From: Elgaria multicarinata webbii
Taxonomy: Eukaryota > Chordata > Lepidosauria > Squamata > Anguidae
Direction: 5' to 3'
Length of the DNA stretch: 64,000 nt
Assembly (NCBI RefSeq): GCF_023053635.1
Contig: NC_086172.1
Location: 16,335,501-16,399,500 of the forward strand
The stretch's first letter is position 1; every line of letters begins with the position of its first letter. The notes under the pieces are model-generated. The model was given only the letters and a program-made list of their open reading frames with translations, had not been told where the DNA came from and did not search any database. Positions 36,901-50,600 of this stretch are shown one piece after another. A program made the translations under genes and the position numbers.

Positions 36901-39834
36901 CTGAGAGGAATTAATTTTCAGGGACGCCAGGGCTTTGGACAGAATAGGAAGGAAATCATCACTGTTAATTATACTTACACTGGAAGATTCACCCACTGTC
37001 CCAGGATCCTATAATTCACCTGACAAAAAACTAAAAAGTCTGAGTCAGAAGGGTGCTCAGGAGAGACTCCCTTTGACTTATTTATTTATTTATTTATTTA
37101 TTTATTATATTTTTATACCGCCCAATAGCCGAAGCTCTCTGGGCGGTTCACAAAAATTAAAACCACAGTAAAACACCCAACAGTTTAAAACACAATTGTG
37201 TTTTCCCTAGACCGTGAGGTGAGGGTTTTGGGAATCGGGCTGATTCAGCAGAAGATTTGGGCATTTTATTTTTATCAGGCATCTTGGAGGGCTTGACCCG
37301 AAGTGCCCTCTTTTTGTTTTTTCTGTGGCTGTGGGGAAGTAGCAGGAGAAGAGGACCTTGTGGTTTGGTTTGGTTTTTAATTGATCAGGGAGTAGAACCA
37401 ATTCCCTTTTAAAGGTCTGTTGAATGGTTTTAAACAAGGACTGATCCTGGGGAGGAAGGGCCTGTTGTTCAGCTGAAGGTCCTCTAGGGCATGAGGGAGA
37501 GCCTGGGGGCTGCTGCTACAGCTGCATATTATCCCTTGCAAAAGGCTGCGTTTGAAAAAAGCAGGCTGCACAATCCTGGGGAAATGATTTTTGGCAGGAA
37601 AGCAATGGGCGTGTCCCAGCTTCCTCCCGTTCCCAGGGCCCCAAGGAATGCTTACGTGCAAATCACAAACTCAGCCCCATTGCTGCCAGGATAAGGCCCC
37701 TTCTGAGGCAGGAGCTACAGAGAGGGCACGAGACCCTGTGGCATCCAGTTCCACAAGGGCTCCGCTCCAACCTACCTACTGGGCTGCCGTTGTTCTGGCA
37801 GCACTACGGGGGCCCCTACAGATGCCTCTCGCCTTTAGCGGCAGCACAGCAACCATCAGCTCTTCAAGGTCGAGGGGCAGTTGAGGACTCTAATATGCCT
37901 TAATGTCTGTTGTTTTCCCTTACTATGTTTGGAGATCTTCTGGCTAGGTGGTGCCGTGTTGGGGTGAAAAAGCAGAAGAGCCAGAAAAAGATCACACACT
38001 AGAGGCCTTCCAGAGGCAGCTGGACAGCCACCTCACAGGGATGCTTGAGGGTGGATTCTTGCACTGAGCAGGGGAGTGGATTTGATGGCCTTATAGGCCC
38101 CTTCCAACTCTACAATTCTATGATTCTATGATCAGCAAAATCTCTTCTTCCCTGTTAATTTGTTTGCCTGCTTTTAAAGAAGAGAAACAAGGATTGAAAG
38201 GAAACAAAGCCTGGAAAGGAGTTTGTTGAAGAAAGAAAAGAACAAACTCTGCCTTCGGCAAAGGCAAAGAATGAACTGGGGGGCTGGGAGGAGCCACCGA
38301 GGCCAAGAGGACAAAGGCAAAAAGCCTGGTCATGTGTTCCTTGCTTGTCTTGGGTAGTGGGAGGAGTTAAGCCATAATGGATGTCTCCTCAGGAAATTGT
38401 CATGTACCCCCACCTCACAGAAGGGCCAAATGCGGAACGGCTTACACTCCAGGAGTCTTCTCTGAAATGAACGTTCCACCAATTGCTTTTCTGCCCCGCC
38501 CTCCCGCTGCTCCTCCTCCTGCTCCTCATTGTTGGTTTTTACCTGACTTCCAGGGCCCTATGTTCAGGGAAACGCTCGTGGAAATGCTTCAGTGCCTGCA
38601 TCACTGCTGAGGTGCACTCGACATAAGTGTAATCTATCATGATATCACCTGCGAGACACAGCAACGAGAAAGTAAGTGCGCCCAGTTAGCAGAAGCCAGC
38701 AAAGCAAGCTTTTCATGGGGGAGCTCTACAGCAGACAGTGATCTGGGGGGCGGAAGTGTCATAGTCCATGGTAAAGTTTGCACTATTAAGCTTCACAGTT
38801 GTGGGACATACACTATTAGGCACAGTATTAATTAAAAGCATATGTGTTACACACCTTACATTCCAAACCCAAAAAAAGAGATATCACATTCTTGTGTAAG
38901 GACATCACTAATTCTTGCTACTTGAAATTGTTTCTCTTTTCCTTTCAAGTGAAATGGTGGTCAGCTTTTTTACAACAATTTGATAAAAACGTGGTGAGGC
39001 CACCAGAAGTAGTGGATCCATTCATCCACCGGAAGTAGTGGATCCATTCATCCATTCATCCACCAGAAGTAGTGGATCCATTCATCCATTCATCCACCAG
39101 AAGTAGTGGATCCATTCATCCATTCATCCACCAGAAGTAGTGGATCCATTCATCCACCAGAAGTAGTGGATCCATTCACCCATTCATCCACCAGAAGTAG
39201 TGGATCCATTCATCCATTCATCCACCAGAAGTAGTGGATCCATTCATCCATTCATCCACCAGAAGTAGTGGATCCATTCATCCATTCATCCACCAGAAGT
39301 AGTGGGTCCATTCATCCATTCATCCACCAGAAGTAGTGGATCCATTCATCCATTCATCCATTCATCCACCAGAAGTAGTGGATCCATTCATCCATTCATC
39401 CACCAGAAGTAGTGGATCCATTCATCCACCAGAAGTAGTGGATCCATTCATCCATTCATCCACCAGAAGTAGTGGATCCATTCATCCATTCATCCACCAG
39501 AAGTAGTGGATCCATTCATCCACCAGAAGTAGTGGATCCATTCATCCACCAGAAGTAGTGGATCCATTCATCCACCAGAAGTAGTGGATCCATTCATCCA
39601 TTCATCCACCAGAAGTAGTGGATCCATTCATCCATTCATCCACCAGAAGTAGTGGATCCATTCATCCATTCATTTGTTTTTAATGGACCCCAGAATTGTT
39701 GTTTTTAAATGGATACTGTTGTTTTTATACTGTTTTTATGGTTTTTAAATTTTGTATACTTTTTAATGTTTACCATTTTTAACTGTTGTAAACCACCCAG
39801 AGACCTTCGGCTGTGGGGCGGTATATAAATGTAA

Positions 39835-39869
<35 letters not shown>

Positions 39870-42800
39870 ATCTCTGTTGTACAGAGACCGTGATCCCACT
39901 GGCCAAAATGAGACCACAGCAGACTTAATCTCTGAACGCTTAAACCATTTGCCTAGGGGAATGACTCCAGCTGGTTTCCATCTCCTGGGAGAGAAGTTCA
40001 ATAGCTGATTTGAACACAGCCCCAAGCCCCGGCTCTTACCAAACACCTCCGAAGGATTCAGCAGCTCCAGCAGCCAGCCCCCACGCCTAGTTTCATAGGT
40101 AGAAAAGCCACCGTCAGCATTCTTCATGTTGAGCAACTAAAGACAGATATAGAAAAGAAATAGTGCAACTTGCATAAAGTATACATGGGTACAAGACGGA
40201 GTTCAGAGGGAAACTCCGGAAGCCCCTAACAGTGGTCAGCGTTGCGCCTGTCAGCAACACTCATAGAATCATAGAATAGCAGAGTTGGAAGGCTCCTACA
40301 AGGCCATCGAGTCCAACCCCCTGCTCAATGCAGGAATCCACCCTAAAGCATACCTGACACATGGTTGTCCAGCTGCCTCTTGAAGGCCTCTAGTGTGGGA
40401 GAGCCCACAACCTCCCTAGGTAACTGGTTTCATTGTCGTACTGTTCTAACAGTCAGGACGTTTTTCCTGATGTCCAGCTGGAATCTGGCTTCCTTTAACT
40501 TGAGCCCGTTATTCCGTGTCCTGCACTCTGGGAGAACTGAGAAGAGATCCTAGCCCTCCTCTGTGTAACCTTTTAAGTATTTGAAGACTGCTATCATGTC
40601 TCCCCTCAATCTTCTCTTCTTAGAGCTCCCCCCTATGCTGCTTATCTAGCTCTAGGTTTTGCCAAGAAAACCCTACCTCCGGTTTGTGACCACTAGCGAG
40701 CCAAAAGCTGCTCACTTCACAGTTGGCCCCGGGGGGAGGGGGGCGTGTAGAAGAAGGCGCTGCCCCCCTACACTCACCACATTCACAGCATCGAAGAGGC
40801 GGCCAGGTGGGATGTGGTCCTTTATGAACGGGCACTTCTCCTGCAGTAGCATCACTGACTTCAGCCCTTCCGCAGTGCAGTCAGCTACTGTCCAGCCACA
40901 GTCACGAGTACTGAAGGGAAATCCACCCTGGAGGTTATTAGAAAATGGAGGCGGGGGGGGGGTTAAGAAGGAAAGCAAAACAAGGATTCTTGCAGGACCA
41001 CCAATACAAATGCTGTCCAGCAGACCTTCCCAGTCTTTTACCAATGTTATTTAAGTATAGGGAAACAGGGCATTAAAACCTGTAAGTTGTAGATAGCCCG
41101 TTCAATCATTTGGAAATTTCAAAAAAAATTCCATCCAGTTCAGGTAAAAAAACACAACATAATCAAAATCTTTAATAAATTCAAAATATGTCACAAAGTG
41201 GTGGGCACTTCTCTTTTTAAACTACAGGAAGACAAATTAAAAGAGGCACGGCAGTGCCTCTTTAGTTAAGGCCTGACCAGAAAAAACACTTTCCATCATG
41301 ATAAAGGGGTATGGGGGGCGTCATTCTAACATTCATAAAATCGAAAATGTTTCACCAGTCTTCCTGAAATTTACATGTGCCAGAAAGAAATGTTGCTTTT
41401 ACATAACCTGAAAATTTCAAGAAGATTGGTGAAAGATTGAGTCCACATCTCCGGATAACCACTTGCACTTCTGCCTCATTAGAGAGGATGTGGTGTTCAG
41501 GCTTGTGAGCCTTAACTCACAATTTCCCTGCTTTTTGGTGCTTGGTTGAAAACTGTAGAGCTTTAATGTTGTTTTGTAAACAGTAGTGTTTTTTTTTGTT
41601 TAATGAATTTCATGGACTGAGGTGTCATCAATATGCGGATGATACCCAGCTCTACATTTCCTTTTCATCAAACCCAGGTGAGGCAGTGGCTGTTCTGAAC
41701 CAGTGCCTGGGCACGGTAATGGACTGGATGAGGGCTAATAAACTGAAACTCAATCCAGACAAGACGGAGGTACTGTTAGCGGGTGGTTCTTCTGTCCGGC
41801 GAGGTGATGTTTGCCCTGTCCTGGACGGGGTTGCACTCCCCCTAAAGGATCGGGTCCGTAGTTTGGGGGTGCTCTTGGATCCAGAACTGTCACTTGAGGC
41901 ACAGGTGAACTCAGTGGCAAAGAGCACATTTTATCAGCTCAGGCTGATATACCAGCTGCACCCTTATCTGGACAGAGATAGCTTAGCTACAGTTATCCAT
42001 GCTCTGATAACCTCTCGTTTGGATTACTGCAATGCGTTATACGTGGGGCTGCCTTTGAAAACGGTCTGGAAACTTCAACTGGTGCAAAACAGGGCAGCAA
42101 GGTTATTAACAGGGACTGGCCAGCGAGATCACATTACGCCAGTCCTTTTACAACTTCATTGGCTGCCAGTCCAGGTCCAGGCCCAATTCAAAGTGCTGGT
42201 ATTGACATTTAAAGCCCTAAACGGTTTGGGGCCAGGTTATCTGAAGGAACGCCTCCTCCCATATGTACCTACCCAGACCTTAAGATCATCTGCAGGGGCC
42301 CTTCTCCGTGAGCCCCTGCCAAAGGAAGTGAGGCAGGTGGCTACTAGGAGGAGGGCTTTCTCCGCTGTGGCACCCCGGTTGTGGAACGAGCTCCCCAGAG
42401 AGGTCCGCCTGGCGCCTACGCTGTACTCCTTTCATCGCCAGCTGAAGACCTTTTTATTCACTCAGTATTTTAACACTTAATTTTAACTTAAATTTAAATT
42501 TTACTGTTTAAACTCTGTATTTTAATCTTATATCAACTTTGCTGTGTGGTTTTATCCTGGTTGCGCTTTTTATATTGTATTTTGTAATTGTGTTTTAACC
42601 TGTTGGGTGTTTTACTGTGGTTTTAATTTTTGTGAACTGCCCAGAGAGCTTCGGCTATTGGGCGGTATAAAAATGTAATAAATAAGTGAAATTCTCATTC
42701 TCCCAAAGCAGATAAACCATGAGGACAGGATGGAGAATATGATATGCAGAGATGACTGTGGAGTTGTGGAAAACTGGTGATGAACAACTCAGGGCCACCT

Positions 42801-44428
42801 ACTTCTCTTTCTTTGTTTAGAGCAGCCAACCTTGTGCCCTCCAAAGGTGTTGGACTACAACTCCCATCATTGCAAGTCAGTATGTCCCATGGTCAGGAAT
42901 GCCGGGACCTGTAATCTCAAACATCTGGAGGCAGCAGGATGGGGAACATTGTTTTATATCCTTACCAAATATACCACTTGTGAGGAAGCCCAAGTGAACT
43001 CAGCGGGACTGACTTCTGAAAAGACATGCATAGGATTCAAGTGTAAACCAACCTTCTCCAGCCTGATGCTTTCCAGATGTGTTGCACTTTCTGCCTCCCA
43101 TGTTATGTGTTATGGGGAAGACAAAAATCATTTTCATCAATAGTTTTTAAATAATCCTTACGCATGAAAGCATTAGGTGTTAGCTCTGCCTTTGATATTG
43201 CACTGCTGAACACATAAAAAAAAAATCCCCTGTGTTAGTCCCCCAACACCAAATATCTGATATTCAATAAACAGACATCCTATGCCAAGTGTTGAAAACT
43301 AATTTTGATGTCTGAAGAACTCTCTGGATCAGGTATTCAAGATTCATTCACTGTCGCTTCATTTTGTTTAAGACGGTATATTTAAACTGATGCATGTCTT
43401 TTGGAGTTCCTTGATGGATTGCATATCTTAATGCTGGAAAACATCATACTGTAGAACAGATGTGGGCAGAAAACCGATCTATCCTGATGTGATCTATCGT
43501 GATCACTGCCCATGCTGACAGAGGCTTTTATGAGTTGAACTCCAAAACATCTGGAGATCTACATTCTGCCTGCCCTTGCTCTAGCACAGCATTCCCTAAC
43601 CTGGTGCCCGCCTCAGATGTGTTGGGTTGCAACTCTCAACATGAGGAGATGCTCTAAAAAAAGAGAAGTAGGTGGCCTGAAGTTGTTCATGATCAGTTTT
43701 CCACAACCCGTCACCTCTGCATATCATATTGTATATCATAACCTGCTGCCCTCCAGATGTTTGAGAGTACAAGTCCCAGCATTCCTGACCATGGGACAAA
43801 CTGACTTGCAATGATGGGAGTTGTAGTCTAACACCTTTGGAGGACAGCAGGTTGGGGAAGGGCAGCTCTAAACAAAAAAGAGGAGGTGGCCCTAAGTTGT
43901 TCGTCATCAGTCACCTCTGCATATCATATTCTCCACCCTGTCCTTACAGCTTATCTGCTCTGGGAGAATGAGAATTTCACTTGCACTTTCTGCCTCCTTA
44001 ACCCCCAATTTCCCTGCTTTTTGGTGCTTGGTTGAAAACTGTAGAGTCTTTTGTAAACCATAGGGTTTTTTATTTAATGAATTTAAGATAAAGACTGAGA
44101 AATGTTCCTAACTTCACAAGCAGATGTGGAACAAGCTACTGAGAAAAGTTGGATCTTCTTCCTCCTTGGGAAATATTCAAGAAAAGTTTTGGATAGACAT
44201 CTTTCAGGATTGATTGAATATCTGGCATACATGCTTCCAAGAAGGGAACCCTTCTAATCAGGATTCTATCACCTTTTTGCAATTGTACCTTGTTCATCTG
44301 ACGGTAGTACTTCTCATAATCAGGAGGATTATCAGGAATCTGGAGGAGATACAAAACTACACTTAAACTTGGCAGGCAGGAGCAACCCACACCACAGGAA
44401 CTGTAGTGTAGTGTAACTGCTCTGTACA

Positions 44429-44479
<51 letters not shown>

Positions 44480-44646
44480 TTATTTCTTACCCGCCTCTTC
44501 ACTTGGATCGAGGCGGAAAACAACAATGAATATGCTTTTAATGATGCCCTGGTTTTAAACATTTGAATTAGTTGTATGTATTTTATGATGTTTTTATTTG
44601 TGTTGTACCCCACCTCGATCCAGAGGGAGAGGTGGGTAACAAATAA

Positions 44647-44698
<52 letters not shown>

Positions 44699-47600
44699 TA
44701 AAACACATTAAAAACTGATTAAAAACATACCATACATGATTAAAACATCCTAAAAACATAATAGACTTGAGGAAAGCAGTTACATGCCCATGTTTCTTAT
44801 TTCAGTTTCAAACCTGAAGGGCTTAGCTTAAAATTGTTCTTACATATACTTCTGCAAGTCGATGCCAACAATTTTGACATAAACATGGGACATTTTCTGG
44901 GAAAGATGGTTACAGTGCCTTGAAGACTAGAAAGAAGCGATTAGGAAAGTGGTGGCATAGTTTTGAGGAAAAACTCAACACTTGTAACACCTAAATTTGG
45001 TACACAGGGTGGCACATTTCCCCAGAGCCATGGGTTCAAAGGCTGAAATACACATTCTTCCATGTGACAGATCGCTAGGGACAAATTCCTAGAAATAGTG
45101 GGTAAAATTATATCACAACTAGGTTACAAGAAGTTAACTCACTAGTATGTATTTATCTGGTAACTTGTGCATTACCTGCGTGATTCTGAAGAACTCGTGA
45201 GCGTTTATCAGACTGGAGGTAAATTCAGAGTTTTTCTGGGCACCAGCCTTTAAAAAAAAAGCACTGTTTTAATGTACATAACTCAATGTGACTTTTAAAA
45301 AGTGAATACATCACTTATAGTCCAGACCAATCTTCTCAAGAAGTACTTTATTTTTAAATATGTTGATAAAATAAGGCTACAATCCTATGCAGACTTGTTT
45401 GGGAGTAAGCTCCACTGAACTCACTGCAACTTATGGCCAGACTAGAGGGAACATTAATTTTGTACATGCAATTATTGTGCACTTTTAAAAAAATGTAAAC
45501 GGCAGTGAAAAGGAAGTCTTGGGACCATGGGGCATGGAAGAATAACTCTTTCCCTCCCTGCTACGGTCCTGACAAAAATTGCCCCTCAGAATTACTAGTT
45601 GCATTTCAAGGTGGCACCAATAGCATCTTCCATGAAGTGATTTTTATCAGGACTGTGGAAGGGAGAGACAAGGTTAAACTCCTCCTTATAAGCCTCACCC
45701 CACCTGGTCCTGACATTGTAGGCTTCTGTGTGGCTGCTATTTACAAAACAATTAAAAAATAGTATTAATTGCATTCACATAATGCATAGCACATCTTGTT
45801 TGGACCTTAGTTCTGAATAAACATACTTAGAATTACACTGTAAGTAACTTCTAAGCAAACAGAATGGTTTCCATCTACACTTACAATGTTGCTGCTTTGC
45901 ATTCTTGTGATGGCCATTAAGGATGTTGCAAACATCTGTGTGGGGGTTGGAGTATCACAGACTCCCACCCCCATAGAATCATAGAATAGCAGAGTTGGAA
46001 GGGGCCTACAAGGCCATTGAGTCCAACCCCCTGCTCAAGGCAGGAATCCACCCTAAAGCATCCCCGACAGATGCTTGTCCAGCTGCCTCTTGAAGGCCTC
46101 TAGTGTGGGAGAGCCCACAACCTCCCTAGGTAACTGATTCCATTGTCACACTGCTCTAACAGTCAGGAAGTTTTTCCTGATGTCCAGCCGGAATCTGGCT
46201 TCCTTTAACTTGAGCCCATTATTCCGTGTCCTCCACTCTGGGAGGATCGAGAAGAGATCCTGGCCCTCCTGTGTGGCAACCTTTTAAGTATTTGAAGAGT
46301 GCTATCATGTCTCCCCTCAATCTCCTCTTCTCCAGGCTAAACATGCCCACCACCAGCTCAGCTGACGGGAGCAGCCCACCCTCAGCAAGTGGCCAATGAG
46401 GCCGTAGGGTGTCATTGTCCCTCGGTGACAGTTTTGCGGTGCTTCCAGACAAAAGCTTTATGGTGAATCACCCTGCCTTGTTCATGGACTTTTACAGAGG
46501 ATCCAGATGTTGTCATCTTTCCATTGTAACCATCTCCTGTTTTCTCACTGCAGCTTACGTCTTTTTTCTTTCCATATTATATCCATTAAGTAGAAAAGGC
46601 AGAATAGCTGCACAATGTCTTCTGACTGGTCGCTGTAGGAGCCCTCCGTCTGGAAGAACCGAACCCTTGGTCCATTTCCAGCTCCAAACAAGAAGCTGTA
46701 AGAGGTCTTCCTTTCCTTATTGCTACTGAAGGCTTTGGTTCAGTTTCTTCTTCTCAGGGTTTCCATACAATATTTTGAAAATAAATACTACCTGTGTCGT
46801 GGAGAGCCCCCTTTCCATCAATCATGTATTCATAAGCATCATATCCCAAGCAATTCTTGTTATTAACTGTGGCAATAATGCCATTTCTTCTGGGGTGACC
46901 CACTGTTCATCATTTTTCAACGGCTGACACCATACCCAGGATGTGTAAGCATATCAAGGATCTTCCTACTGCCAGTCATATTTTTCAATACAACACCATT
47001 TTTTTTATGGCTTCACGTGCTCATTTGTTACCAGGGCCACAGTGGTAAGGGGGTGCCGAACGGTGCACCCGGAAGTCGCCCTCCCACTCCCAGAGCCGCT
47101 CTGGCCAAGTGAGGGCAGCTTCCAGGTGTGCCGTTTCGAATCCTTCCCCCCCTCCCAGCGTCCCTGGCTTGGTTTCAGCTGGGCGTCCGCCCAGCAGCCG
47201 AAGCCAACCCGGGACACTGAGGGGCAGGGGCGTGCGGCTCCATGTTCTGACTTCCAGCGCGCGCCGGACGTCAGAACGTGGAGCCGTCTGACCACCCTTC
47301 CCCAGCTTCCCGGCTGGGCGCTCCCAGCCAAAGCCAAGCCGGGACACCGGGGGGGGGGGGAAGGACTGGCTCCATGTTCTGACTTCCGGTGCGTGCCGAA
47401 AGTCAGAATGTGGGGCCGTCTGACTGCCCTCCCCCAGCGTCCCGGCTTGGTTTCGGCTGAGCGCTCCCAGCCAAAGCCAAGCCGGGACGCGGGGGGGGGG
47501 GGGGACGGGAAGGAACGGCTCCACGTTCTGACTTCCGGAGCGCGCCGAAAGTCAGAACATGGAGCCGTCTGACTGCCCTCCCCCAGCGTCCTGGCTTGGT

Positions 47601-50600
47601 TTTGGCTGGGCCCTCCCAGCCAAAGCCAAGCTGGGGGGGGGGGGGGAACGGACGGAAGTGGAGCTGCCCACCCACCCCACCGCAGCGTCCCGCCAAGCCA
47701 GAAGGACTTCGGGACAGGGACAGGTAACCTGTCTCCACCTATCTGGGGTGGTGGGGGATACAGTGGGGTGGGAGGGGGTGAAAGCAGGTCACCTTGCCTA
47801 GGGCGCAAAAAGCCTGGCACTGGCCCTGTTTGTTACGACATATGCAATTTCTTTGTAAAACAACATTGTATGTCTCCAGCTTCAACCTGTTAATGGCATC
47901 CCCCCCTAGCATTCTTGCTGCTGTGGGGGGTTCCATGGCTCCCTGTCTGGTGCTTATGGTTATGCAAGCTCCTGTCCACAGTATGCCCCCAAAACAGAAG
48001 TGTAATACATTTCTGGAGCTGCGATATCAATCTTTACTTAATTCAGTACAGTGGAAATTGTTATGACGTTGACCATGTTAACTGGTTTGATTAGGCAATC
48101 TTTATATTATTGGATGCATAGTCTGGATGTATGTACACGGTTGCCCAGCAGGTGCTGCTGGTTTCATCCATACACCCTCTATGACATAATTATCCCTCCC
48201 CTCCTAAATGTCCCAGAAGTTGCTCATAAGACTGGCAGTTTTGAATGTAACACAACTTTTGTAAGATCTCCAGATATTCAAAACTTTTGTACATTATGAC
48301 ATAAGTATTTTGACATAGGCTCTTGGACTAATAGGTCCTCCTAAGATAACATTACTGGCTGTAGGCATGATTGCACATAAGCAAGGTGGGGGGGGGAAGT
48401 AATGTTTTTCTAAGTCATGACAAGCTAATGGAACTAATGAAATTGTAAGTCAAATGTAAGAAAAATGGTATTACCTCCAGGAAAGCTTGGACAGCAAATG
48501 CTGTATCCCAAAGCTGGGATCCATTTGTGCCCTAAAAGAGAAGAAAGGCAAAGTCTGAAACCTGCATCTCCCAGTTGAATTGCATATCTTCCAGCCAGCA
48601 AAATGCATACAACTAATTCCATCAGGCCTCCTTAAAATTTGCTAAGGGACACTTTCTCATGAAGCCATCAAGGGCAGGAAAGACTTCTTCCCACCTACGA
48701 ACCAGGAGAAAGAGAGCCAGTGTGGTGTAGTGGCTGGAGTGTCAAACTGGGAGTCAGGAGATCTGGGTTCTAGTCCCCACTCGGCTCTGGAAGCTCCTCC
48801 CCACCCCACCCCTTCTCTGATCCTGACGGCCGCTCTCAAACAGGGTGACTGTTGTAATGTTGCACAAGTCTCTGTGGCTTTAGTCTAGACCTCAACAAGA
48901 GAAAGAAAAGTAAGTCCCTTTCATCTATACCTGCATCTTCAGGCCATCCAGTCCCAGCCTGCAAAGAGACAAAAAGCATGTAGTGTTGCATACTGGGTGA
49001 ACTTCAGCAAGTTTCATACAGCCTTGGTGAACACATGGGCTGTAAGTAGAGTTATCTTCACTCCAGCACTTATGAGCCCCATATCCCCATAAGCCATGTC
49101 AAGCTTTAGGGCAGGGGCATTGAACTTCTTTCAGCCTGATGGATGAATTCTGTTTCAGAGAAACTTTCCGGGGTGTGTGTGTGCATTCCAGGGGGGTGAG
49201 GGTGGCTGAAGGCAGAGGAGTGGGACCAGAGCACAAAAAATACCACAAAAATAATTCAGCTTAAAGCTCTTGCTGCCTTAGAAACTCTTACCAGCTAAAA
49301 TATTTCAGATTTTTAAAACGGGGGGGGGGGTTTGCACAAAACCAGGAAAACCACCAAATTATCAGTGAACCGTTGAAAGAGGGGGAGGGCATAAGGGCTG
49401 GATTTGGCCCCCAGACCTGAGGTTCCCCACTTCCAATTTAGGGAAAATGTGTCTATCCTAGCTATCCAGAGAGAATCCCTATGTGGTAACGGCTGCTTCT
49501 GAAAGAAAGAAACCCAGGTGTAAATCCCTGCTCGGCTCTGAGGTTCACCAGCTGGCTTTGGGAAAGTTGCTACCAATCATCCTCACTTACTTCACTGGGT
49601 TGTTTCTCAAACTCTGCTCTGATCTCCTTGGGGAGAGAGCACAATACAAACACTGAATGCCTGGGTCTTACAAGTCCTTCTGCTTAGGTCCTATATAGGC
49701 TGTTCAAAAGGTTCTCCCTCTCCCAGAACACTGGGACACCTTGCTCTAGACAGTGAAAGTTCTTTTGCAAGGACGGTTTGAGCAAAGCAGGGCCTTTCCT
49801 GAGGGGCCCCACACACGTACAAGTATTTAAAAGAACCCTGTGTAATCCATCTGTGAGAATGTACACGCTTGGGTTTCAACAGAGCCTTACCAGAGGTAGT
49901 CAGGGATTCTGGAGACATGTTCTTGGAAAGCAGGAGACTTGTCTCCCTCCACATACCAGCACACCAGCATGTTAATCGTTTTAGAGATCTGCAGGGGTAG
50001 AGAAAAGCTAAGAGTTACTTCCCCCAAGAAGGCAAAAGCAATCAGCATCAGTTTGTGCCTCTTTACCAACTCAGCTCCTGCATCACGTTCTCAGGGCAGT
50101 GAGACAGTGGCTCAGTGGCTTCAGGGACCAGCTAACTGTATGGATCAGTTTAAGACCAATCAGAAACCTGCCTTACACCAATGTAAAAGCCATGGCTTAG
50201 TGTTGGCTTATGAATCTTGGCTTCTTTCAACCATGATGTGTCTTTACATCCAAGCCTACGATCCCGGGGTGTCCCCTATTTCGTTCAGCACCCCACTCCA
50301 ACTGCATGCCAGGAAACAGAGGCAAAAGCCGCTAGAAAACTGAATGGCTCCACAGACTAGCTTGCTCTCGATGACACTTTTTCTTCCAAACAAGTACCCT
50401 CGCCTCAATCTGCCCGGCAACCGGTGGTCTCTCCTTGCTTTATGCCTCTCGGAACAGTCCTCCTTCCAAGGCAAATTGCCCTGCTTTGGTGCAGCTTGTA
50501 GAGCGGAGGGAATTTAGAAGGAGCATTTCTGATCTACTATCATATTTAAAAGTGCAGTGCTATGGCTTACTATAAAATTGTTAAGATGCTTAAGAAGATA

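Larger units (their letters stand above)
31525..38392 (-). mobile_element. DIRS-type tyrosine-recombinase retrotransposon fossil
   Basis: The ends are inverted: AGGAGACATCCATTATGG at 31564 and its reverse complement at about 38374-38391, with similarity running about 110 bp inward on both sides. Next to the left end (about 31845-31955) is a segment complementary to the outer ends, as expected for the DIRS internal complementary region. The reverse transcriptase region lies about 35480-36070 ([20 protein letters not shown]) and the recombinase region about 34050-34350, both minus. The copy is broken many times and carries four later insertions: CR1 at 32164-33078, L2 tails at 33130-33590 and 37078-37200, and a CR1 tail at 37985-38133. 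It is old and immobile. It fills one LSS intron almost completely. Confidence 0.88.
41461..44087. repeat. Local direct and inverted duplications around an L2
   Basis: Segment A at 41461-41612 (TTCCCTGCTTTTTGGTGCTT) recurs in direct orientation at 43979-44087. Segment B at 42684-42955 (AAGTGAAATTCTCATTCTCC...) recurs inverted at 43735-43983, and its part 42731-42815 recurs inverted once more at 43650-43733. An L2 (41613-42683) separates A from B. All within one LSS intron. Confidence 0.85.

Noticed and set aside
38997-39672. CRISPR-like regular array
   Set aside because: There are no unique spacers; units are the same sequence throughout with 8-bp steps, in a vertebrate intron. It is a minisatellite.
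47005-47820. 271-codon open frame (minus) and overlapping frames on both strands
   Set aside because: It lies over a GC-rich tandem array inside an hAT element. Open frames appear in several phases and strands, which is a composition effect, and there is no domain or splice context.
48715-48795. Functional tRNA gene
   Set aside because: A and B boxes are present, but the rest does not fold into a tRNA cloverleaf as far as I can judge. The SINE origin fits better.
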